Source: an uncultured Clostridia bacterium
GTDB lineage: Bacteria; Bacillota; Clostridia; Oscillospirales; Ruminococcaceae
NCBI GenBank assembly: GCA_947630555.1
Contig: CANRIA010000014.1
Location: 1-56,682, forward strand
Length of the DNA: 56,682 nt
Direction of reading: 5' to 3'
Part shown: positions 51,274-56,682 of the stretch, piece by piece
Numbering within the stretch: position 1 is the stretch's first letter
Layout of the letters: every line of letters begins with the position of its first letter
Position numbers and translations under genes: made by a program
The notes under the pieces: generated by a model
Database searches by the model: none
The model's input: the letters and a program-made list of their open reading frames with translations, nothing else
Told to the model about the DNA's origin: nothing

Positions 51274-51302
51274 GTACTTTTGTACACTTGTTGTGTTATA
51301 AT
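51274..51302 (+). promoter_or_regulatory. recA promoter with a possible LexA-type operator
   Basis: TATAAT (51297-51302) with TG at 51294-51295 is an extended -10. The -35 region is poor and is overlapped by the inverted repeat GTAC-TTTT-GTAC (51274-51285). This has the spacing of the Gram-positive SOS box (GAAC-N4-GTTC) but not its exact letters. The palindrome GCGGAA-A-TTCCGC follows at 51339-51351 in the leader. Confidence 0.4.
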
Positions 51303-51369
51303 ATATATGTGAACGGATCACAAAAGTAAAAACATCATGCGGAAATTCCGCAGAAAGGACTGACAGACA

Positions 51370-52566
51370 ATGGCAGCAGGAAAGAAAGAATCAAAAAAGC
51401 AGTTGGAGATACCCGATACCGCCGAAGAAAAGCAGAAGGCTTTGCAGGGCGCTATCGCGGAGATCGAAAAGAAGTACGGTAAAGGCGCGGTAATGCGTCT
51501 GGGCTCAACAAAGGCGCTCGATGTGGCAGCAATATCAACGGGCTCGCTGACGCTTGATATGGCGCTCGGCATAGGCGGCGTGCCGCGCGGCAGAGTTGTT
51601 GAGATATACGGTCCCGAAAGCTCGGGCAAAACTACCGTCGCACTGCACATAATCGCCGAGGCGCAGAAACTTGGCGGCAACGCGGCGTTTATTGACGTTG
51701 AGCACGCATTAGACCCCGTGTATGCGGCGGCTCTCGGCGTTGATACCGATGCGCTTTTAGTATCTCAGCCCGACAGCGGCGAAGATGCCTTGCAGATAGC
51801 CGAAACTCTCGTCCGTTCGGGCGCTATTGACTGTATCGTTGTCGATTCCGTTGCGGCAATGGCTACCAAAGCCGAAATTGACGGCGATATGGGCGATACC
51901 CATGTAGGTCAGCTGGCAAGGCTTATGTCGCAGGCTATGAGAAAGCTGACAGCAGTAATTTCAAAATCAAACTGCGTTGCAGTGTTTATAAACCAGATAC
52001 GCGAAAAGATAGGCGTTATGTATGGCAACCCCGAAACAACCCCGGGCGGCAGAGCTCTCAAATTCTACAGTTCTGTCCGTATCGAGGTAAGACGTCAGGA
52101 ACAGCTAAAAGTCGGCTCTGAAGTTATAGGCAACAGAACTAAATGTAAGGTCGTTAAGAACAAAGTCGCTCCGCCGTTTAAAGAATGTGAATTTGATATA
52201 ATCTACGGCAAGGGCATCTCCCGTGACGGCGAACTGCTTGACCTTGCCGTGGAGCTTGGCATAGTCAAGAAAGGCGGCGCGTGGTTCAGCTATAACGATA
52301 TGAAACTCGGTCAGGGCAGAGATAATTCAAAAGACTATCTGCTTGCAAACCCTGAGCTTTTCAAAGAGATAGAAAAGCAGGTGCGTGAGCGCAGCGGCGA
52401 GCTTGTAATGAATACCAAAAAGAGCGCGAAAGATTCCGCTATTGCGGCGGCGGCAAAGGCTTCTGCTAACGGATCTGCGGCGGCAACGGCTGCTGATGAA
52501 AACAGCGTTATTGTAAATGCCGACGATGATTTTGAAGAGTTTGCCCCCGTTGACGTTGACGAATGA
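51370..52566 (+). CDS. recA: Recombinase RecA
   Basis: 398 aa. Forms filaments on single-stranded DNA for strand exchange and SOS induction. Walker [14 protein letters not shown]-type ATP segment, loop 2 with [20 protein letters not shown], and a conserved core to about residue 340. The C-terminal tail is unusual in being Ala-rich ([19 protein letters not shown]) before an acidic end. AAAGGA lies 10 bases before the ATG. It overlaps recX by 4 bases. Confidence 0.97.
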   Translation: MAAGKKESKKQLEIPDTAEEKQKALQGAIAEIEKKYGKGAVMRLGSTKALDVAAISTGSLTLDMALGIGGVPRGRVVEIYGPESSGKTTVALHIIAEAQKLGGNAAFIDVEHALDPVYAAALGVDTDALLVSQPDSGEDALQIAETLVRSGAIDCIVVDSVAAMATKAEIDGDMGDTHVGQLARLMSQAMRKLTAVISKSNCVAVFINQIREKIGVMYGNPETTPGGRALKFYSSVRIEVRRQEQLKVGSEVIGNRTKCKVVKNKVAPPFKECEFDIIYGKGISRDGELLDLAVELGIVKKGGAWFSYNDMKLGQGRDNSKDYLLANPELFKEIEKQVRERSGELVMNTKKSAKDSAIAAAAKASANGSAAATAADENSVIVNADDDFEEFAPVDVDE

Positions 52567-53192
52567 TGAACATAATCAAAATTGAGAAGTATAAGGGCAA
52601 TACCTATGAGGTAGAGTTTGACGACGGCGCGAAAGAGTATCTGAATATCGAAATAATTACAGACTATCATCTCAAAGCGCCGATGTCTCTGCCTGAGAGC
52701 GCGTGGGAGCAGGTCTTGTATGCCAACCAGCTGAGAACCGCCAAAGAACGCGCCCTCTATCTTCTCGATTATAAAGACTATTCGTATACCGAGCTTTTTA
52801 AAAAGCTGGAGCAGAATTACCCCACGCAGGTGTGCTTTGATGTAATGGCAAGGCTAGTGGAGATAGGCGTTATAAACGATAAGCGTTACGCGGTGAATAT
52901 GGCGCGACGTCTGGTCGAGGTCAAGGGCTTTGGCTATTACAGATGTGTGCGTGAAATGCGGCTGAAAGGTCTCGATAACGAGTTTATTGAAGAAGCCCTT
53001 GCACCCTATCGCGAAAATGCTCTCGAGCGGCTGAAAGAGCTTGTTGAAGAAAAGTATGCCCATAAAATACATGATAAAAAGTCGCTCGATAAGGTAAAAA
53101 ATGCCCTTGTAAGGCTCGGTTATTCGTTTTCGCAGGTAAAAGAAGCCCTCGAAGATTATGCGTTTGAAGATGATGACGATCAATATACTTGA
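52563..53192 (+). CDS. recX: Regulatory protein RecX
   Basis: 209 aa helical-repeat protein that modulates RecA filaments. [21 protein letters not shown] and [21 protein letters not shown] (in part) are typical RecX repeat texts. The start ATG overlaps the recA stop (ATGA). The stop codon coincides with the -35 box of the rimO promoter. Confidence 0.92.
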   Translation: MMNIIKIEKYKGNTYEVEFDDGAKEYLNIEIITDYHLKAPMSLPESAWEQVLYANQLRTAKERALYLLDYKDYSYTELFKKLEQNYPTQVCFDVMARLVEIGVINDKRYAVNMARRLVEVKGFGYYRCVREMRLKGLDNEFIEEALAPYRENALERLKELVEEKYAHKIHDKKSLDKVKNALVRLGYSFSQVKEALEDYAFEDDDDQYT

Positions 53193-53216
53193 CATTTGAA
53201 AAAAAATATGTATAAT
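53189..53216 (+). promoter_or_regulatory. Promoter of rimO-pgsA
   Basis: TTGACA (53189-53194), 16 bases, TATAAT (53211-53216). Both hexamers are perfect. The -35 overlaps the recX stop codon. Confidence 0.85.
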
Positions 53217-53251
53217 ATAGTATATTACATTGTTGAAAAGGAGCGCTTGCT

Positions 53252-54586
53252 ATGGCAGTAAGAGTGGGTATGGTGTCGCTGGGCTGCCCCAAAAATTTAG
53301 TTGATGCCGAAACCATGTTGTATGATCTGAGAGAAGCAGGGTATGAAATTGTGCCCGATGCAGCTTTGGCAGACATAGTAATTGTAAACACTTGTGGATT
53401 TATCGAATCTGCCAAGCAGGAAGCGATAGATACCATTTTAGAGTTCTGCACTCTTAAAGACGAGGGCAGAATAAAAGCTGTTGTTGTAACAGGCTGCCTT
53501 GCCGAGCGCTATAAAGAAGAAATTTTAAGCGAGATACCCGAAGTAAATGCCGTTGTAGGCATAGGCAAAAACAGCGATATTTGTGATATAGTAAAGCGCC
53601 TCTCTCAGGGCGAAAGCGGCATTATGACCTTCGATGATAAAGATAAACTGTGTATTGAGGACAGAAGAATTGTTTCTACCGACCATTATGCCTATCTTAA
53701 AATTGCCGAGGGTTGCAGCAACTGCTGTACATACTGCGCTATACCTTCAATACGCGGCAAACTTCGCAGCAGAAGCATTGAAAGCGTTGTCAGTGAGGCA
53801 AAATGGCTCGCAAAAGCAGGCGTAAGCGAGATCATTTTAGTCGCGCAGGATACCACAAATTATGGCTTTGACCTTTACGGAGAGCCGCGGCTTGCTAAGC
53901 TTTTAGAAGAACTTTGCAAGATAGACGGCATACGCTGGATAAGAACGCTTTATTGCTACCCCGAAAGAATTACCGACGAACTGCTGGACGTTATGGCAAG
54001 AGAAGATAAAATAGTAAACTATCTTGATATACCCATGCAGCATTGCAACGGCGATATTTTGAAAGCCATGAACCGCAAAGGCGATAATGCATCTCTGCGT
54101 GCGCTTGTAGATAAAATTCGTGCTAAAATACCCGATATAACGCTGCGTACAACGCTTATTGCAGGATTTCCGGGTGAAACGCAGGAGCAGTTTGAGGAGC
54201 TTTGTCAGTTTGTGAAAGATGTCCGCTTTGATAAGCTTGGCTGCTTTACATACTCCGCAGAGGAGGGAACTGCCGCCGAAAAAATGCCCGATCAGATAGA
54301 CTTCAAAACCAAAGAAGAGCGCTGCGACGAGATTATGAACGAGCAGATGCTTATAAGCTATGAACTCAACGAGAAGAAAATAGGCAATACATACGAAGTC
54401 GTCTGCGAAGGTTTTGACAGATATGCCGAGTGCTTTTTTGGCAGAGGCAGAGCAGATGCCCCCGAAATTGACGGCAAGATCTTCTTCAGCTCGGCAAGCG
54501 GCAAAAAGTATCGTCCCGGCGAGTTTGTGAATGTCACTATTGACGATGTGCTTGATTATGACCTTATCGGTACTGTAAACGACTGA
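53252..54586 (+). CDS. rimO: Ribosomal protein S12 methylthiotransferase RimO
   Basis: 444 aa radical-SAM enzyme with two [4Fe-4S] clusters. The N-terminal MTTase domain opens VSLGCPKNLVDAE, the form that marks RimO rather than MiaB. The radical-SAM motif is C-SNC-CTYC (in GCSNCCTYCAIPSIRG). A C-terminal TRAM domain ends with the DDVLDYDLIGTV segment. AAGGAG lies 8 bases before ATG 53252. Confidence 0.95.
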   Translation: MAVRVGMVSLGCPKNLVDAETMLYDLREAGYEIVPDAALADIVIVNTCGFIESAKQEAIDTILEFCTLKDEGRIKAVVVTGCLAERYKEEILSEIPEVNAVVGIGKNSDICDIVKRLSQGESGIMTFDDKDKLCIEDRRIVSTDHYAYLKIAEGCSNCCTYCAIPSIRGKLRSRSIESVVSEAKWLAKAGVSEIILVAQDTTNYGFDLYGEPRLAKLLEELCKIDGIRWIRTLYCYPERITDELLDVMAREDKIVNYLDIPMQHCNGDILKAMNRKGDNASLRALVDKIRAKIPDITLRTTLIAGFPGETQEQFEELCQFVKDVRFDKLGCFTYSAEEGTAAEKMPDQIDFKTKEERCDEIMNEQMLISYELNEKKIGNTYEVVCEGFDRYAECFFGRGRADAPEIDGKIFFSSASGKKYRPGEFVNVTIDDVLDYDLIGTVND

Positions 54587-54611
54587 TCAAAAATAGACGA
54601 GAGGTGTATTT

Positions 54612-55175
54612 ATGAATACCCCAAATAAACTGACCGTTATGCGTGTGCTGCTTGTGCCGCTGTTTATCGCGCTTATAATGATAGACAGCATACCGCTCAA
54701 CATACTGTGGGCAGGGCTTGTATACGGTCTCGCGTCAATAACAGACCTTATTGACGGCAAAATGGCGCGCAAATATGGGCTTGTAACAAACTTTGGCAAG
54801 TTCTTAGACCCCATTGCCGATAAGATACTTGTAATGGCAGTGCTGCTTTGCTTTTCCGCAAAAGGCTGGATAGACATTATAGCCGTGTTCATTATCCTTA
54901 CAAGAGAGTTTGTTGTGTCAGGTCTGCGGCTTGTCGTTGCAGGCGAGGGCGTTGTAGTACCCGCAGGCATATGGGGCAAGCTGAAAACAGCCTGTACAAT
55001 GGCGGCTTTTGGCATAATAATGGCAATAGAGCTTTTCTTGGTGCGTATTGCGAAAATAGACTTTAACTTCTTTATTATAAATGAAATTCTTATATGGATA
55101 TGCGCCGTGCTGACTATAATTTCGGGCGCAACGTATGTTTATGCGTATAAAGACCATATAAATCCAAACGATTAA
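54612..55175 (+). CDS. pgsA: CDP-diacylglycerol-glycerol-3-phosphate 3-phosphatidyltransferase
   Basis: 187 aa integral membrane enzyme that makes phosphatidylglycerol phosphate. The CDP-alcohol transferase motif DxxDGxxAR(x8)GxxxDxxxD is complete: DLIDGKMAR, then G, D and D in GKFLDPIADK. MNTPNKLTVMRVLLVP is a typical start. GAGAGG precedes the ATG. It lies 25 bases after rimO, in the same operon. Confidence 0.94.
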   Translation: MNTPNKLTVMRVLLVPLFIALIMIDSIPLNILWAGLVYGLASITDLIDGKMARKYGLVTNFGKFLDPIADKILVMAVLLCFSAKGWIDIIAVFIILTREFVVSGLRLVVAGEGVVVPAGIWGKLKTACTMAAFGIIMAIELFLVRIAKIDFNFFIINEILIWICAVLTIISGATYVYAYKDHINPND

Positions 55176-55183
55176 ATTTGCAC

Positions 55184-55212
55184 TTGCAATTTTTAACGAA
55201 ATGTGTTATACT
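55184..55212 (+). promoter_or_regulatory. Promoter of the cysE-cysS operon
   Basis: TTGCAA (55184-55189), 17 bases, TATACT (55207-55212), with TG at 55204-55205: extended -10. The start is near 55219, at the head of the T-box. Confidence 0.7.
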
Positions 55213-55218
55213 GCATAT

Positions 55219-55480
55219 AATAGTTAATGCAGATCATATGTTTAAATGCTTTCGGTCAGAGTAGCAGAAAAAGCCTTGACTACAGAGAGGACGATAAGGT
55301 GGAAACGTCCGTCGGGCAGCTGTGAAAGTGCGGCTGATATTGCTTTATGCAAAGGCACGGGCGGTGAAAACAAAGTAGCCGTCTGCGTAAGTCCGCGTTA
55401 AGGACGAGAGTATAAAACGGGAGTGGGACCGCAGCATTAGTTGCCTCCTGGCGCATATGCGTCAGTGGGGCATTTTTTAT
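55219..55480 (+). promoter_or_regulatory. T-box leader, probably cysteine-specific
   Basis: A tRNA-sensing leader. The T-box core AGTGGGACCGCAG (55422-55434) fits the conserved antiterminator sequence, and an intrinsic terminator follows (stem 55442-55472, then TTTTTT). Stem I can close with GCCTT (55273-55277) and AAGGC (55352-55356). The AGAGAG element lies at 55284-55289. Just before the closing strand is ATGCA with TGC at 55348-55350, the likely cysteine specifier codon, in line with cysE-cysS downstream. The specifier placement is tentative. Confidence 0.85.
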
Positions 55481-55495
55481 TGACGGAGGGAAAAT

Positions 55496-56134
55496 ATGAA
55501 AATAATTGATAAGATCCACGAAGATATACAGTCCATACGCGACAGAGACCCTGCCGCCAGAACAACACTGGAAATAGTGGCGACCTATTCTGGTCTGCAC
55601 GCCGTGTGGATGTACAGAATAGCACACTTTTTCTATGTCCATAAAATGTATTTTGTAGCAAGAGCTATTTCGCAGATAGCAAGGCTTCTTACGGGTATTG
55701 AGATACACCCCGGCGCTAAGATAGGCAAGGGTCTGCTTATAGACCACGGTTCGGGGGTAGTTATAGGCGAAACAGCCGAGATAGGCGATAACTGTCTTTT
55801 GTATCAGGGCTGTACCTTGGGCGGCACTGGCAAAGATCACGGCAAACGCCACCCAACGCTGGGCAACAACGTAATGGTCGGCTGCGGCGCTAAGATACTT
55901 GGCCCTTTCAAAGTCGGCGATAACGCCAAAATTGCCGCTAATGCAGTCGTTTTAGAGGAAGTTCCGCCAAATTCAACGGCGGTCGGCGCGCCTGCAAAAA
56001 TAGTAAGACAGGACGGCAAACGCACGCAGGATCTCGACCAGATACACATTCCCGACCCTGTGGCTATAGAGCTTTCAAAACTCAACAAGCGTATAAAGGC
56101 ACTGGAAGAACAGCTTGAAAACAAGGATAAATAA
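55496..56134 (+). CDS. cysE: Serine O-acetyltransferase
   Basis: 212 aa. Makes O-acetylserine, the precursor of cysteine. Left-handed beta-helix built of hexapeptide repeats (IHPGAKIGKGLLIDHGSG in part, VVIGETAEIGDN), with the active-site His motifs DHGSG and GKDHGKRHP. The short N-terminal helical domain and the C-terminal coiled segment (LNKRIKALEEQLENKDK) fit the EpsC-type branch. GGAGGG lies 7 bases before ATG 55496. It is controlled by the upstream T-box. Confidence 0.95.
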   Translation: MKIIDKIHEDIQSIRDRDPAARTTLEIVATYSGLHAVWMYRIAHFFYVHKMYFVARAISQIARLLTGIEIHPGAKIGKGLLIDHGSGVVIGETAEIGDNCLLYQGCTLGGTGKDHGKRHPTLGNNVMVGCGAKILGPFKVGDNAKIAANAVVLEEVPPNSTAVGAPAKIVRQDGKRTQDLDQIHIPDPVAIELSKLNKRIKALEEQLENKDK

Positions 56135-56155
56135 ACATAGGAAAGGACAGTATTT

Positions 56156-56682
56156 ATGAACAGTATAACGCTTTATAATTCTGCATCTCATAAGGAAGAA
56201 GAATTTGTGCCGCACGAGCAGGGCAAAGTAAATATGTATACCTGCGGGCCTACCGTATACCACTATGCGCATATAGGCAACCTGCGCAGCTATATTATGG
56301 AAGATGTTCTTGAAAAATACCTGCGCTACAGCGGATATGACGTAAACAGGGTAATGAATATAACTGACGTGGGGCACCTGACTTCCGACGGCGATACAGG
56401 CGATGATAAGATGCTCAAAGGCGCTAAACGTGAGCATAAAACAGTAATGGAGATAGCTAAGTTTTATACCGATGCTTTCTTTGCCGACTGCAAAAAGCTC
56501 AATATCCGCAAGCCTGATACCGTCGTGCCTGCAACGTCGTATATAGGCGAGTTTATAAAGGTAATCAAGGCTCTTGAGCAAAAAGGCTATGCCTATACAG
56601 CAGGCGGAAACGTGTATTTTGATACTTCTAAACTTTCAAAGTATTATGTCTTCGGCGATGTTTCTGAAGAAGACCTGGCTGT
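56156..56682 (+). CDS. cysS: Cysteinyl-tRNA synthetase, N-terminal part
   Basis: The first 175 codons are present; the gene runs off the window. MYTCGPTVYHYAHIGN carries the first zinc cysteine (C30) and the class I HIGH motif as HIGN. NITDVGHLTSDGDTG and the YFDTSKLS segment are typical CysRS text. GAAAGGA lies about 9 bases before the ATG, and cysE ends 21 bases upstream. Cotranscription with cysE under the T-box explains the codon specificity. Confidence 0.95.
   Translation, partial: MNSITLYNSASHKEEEFVPHEQGKVNMYTCGPTVYHYAHIGNLRSYIMEDVLEKYLRYSGYDVNRVMNITDVGHLTSDGDTGDDKMLKGAKREHKTVMEIAKFYTDAFFADCKKLNIRKPDTVVPATSYIGEFIKVIKALEQKGYAYTAGGNVYFDTSKLSKYYVFGDVSEEDLA

Noticed and set aside
1-56682. 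Prophage, insertion sequence or integrative element
   Set aside because: No transposase, integrase, capsid, portal or conjugation gene was seen, and gene order is that of a chromosome throughout.

Overview
The window looks like a chromosomal segment of a spore-forming, Gram-positive Clostridia bacterium, most likely of the Ruminococcus/Oscillospiraceae group. The evidence is the sporulation genes (cwlD, spoVT, spoIIAA-spoIIAB-sigF), the clostridial order of housekeeping operons (rplU-prp-rpmA-obgE, ylxM-ffh-rpsP-khpA, gdpP-rplI-dnaB, recA-recX), a cysteine T-box, and a dockerin and a cohesin-like domain encoded side by side. The genus is an inference from gene content; no species is claimed.

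Layout. 1-345 is the 3' end of a 5S rRNA gene followed by tRNA-Lys, tRNA-Glu and tRNA-Met. 345-707 is non-coding, with short repeats. 714-2878 holds cwlD and radA. 2926-8080 (minus strand) is a tandem array of five paralogous secreted, membrane-anchored EF-hand/leucine-rich-repeat proteins behind a consensus sigma-A promoter. 8276-11887 holds rplU-prp-rpmA, obgE, mrnC and yebC. 11931-15178 (minus) holds a two-gene TSUP permease and the ylxM-ffh-rpsP-khpA operon. 15401-17300 is an aldo/keto reductase and nadA. 17351-21160 (minus) encodes a GH25 lysozyme with a C-terminal dockerin and, downstream, a membrane-anchored protein with a cohesin-like domain. 21454-23595 is the sporulation block. 23569-27521 (minus) is a metallophosphoesterase, uvrC and folC. 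27745-34024 holds purA, two hydrolases, a DUF1508 protein, ispF, a chorismate mutase-IspD fusion, rpe and a MecA-like adaptor. 34179-42057 is gdpP-rplI-dnaB-tilS-fic-ftsH. 42138-51235 holds lnt, a small lipoprotein, citrate synthase, a lipoprotein with a two-component system, a DUF1385 protein and prmC. 51370-55175 is recA-recX-rimO-pgsA. 55184-56682 is a cysteine T-box with cysE and the start of cysS.

Most of the window is core information processing and metabolism. The accessory interest is in the cell-surface genes. The five EF-hand/LRR proteins and the cohesin-like protein share one plan: signal peptide, extracellular recognition module, Ser/Thr- or acid-rich stalk, C-terminal membrane helix and basic tail. 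The lysozyme beside the cohesin-like gene carries the matching dockerin. This suggests a small surface assembly system in which a peptidoglycan hydrolase is docked to a membrane-anchored receptor. Other oddities are the chorismate mutase-IspD fusion, a Fic protein with Gln in place of the catalytic His in the tilS-ftsH interval, octamer repeats phased with two stop codons, and a structured citrate synthase leader.

All calls come from reading the sequence and its translations. No database search, fold prediction or base-composition calculation was run. Promoters were found by eye as -35/-10 matches; several are perfect TTGACA-17-TATAAT.
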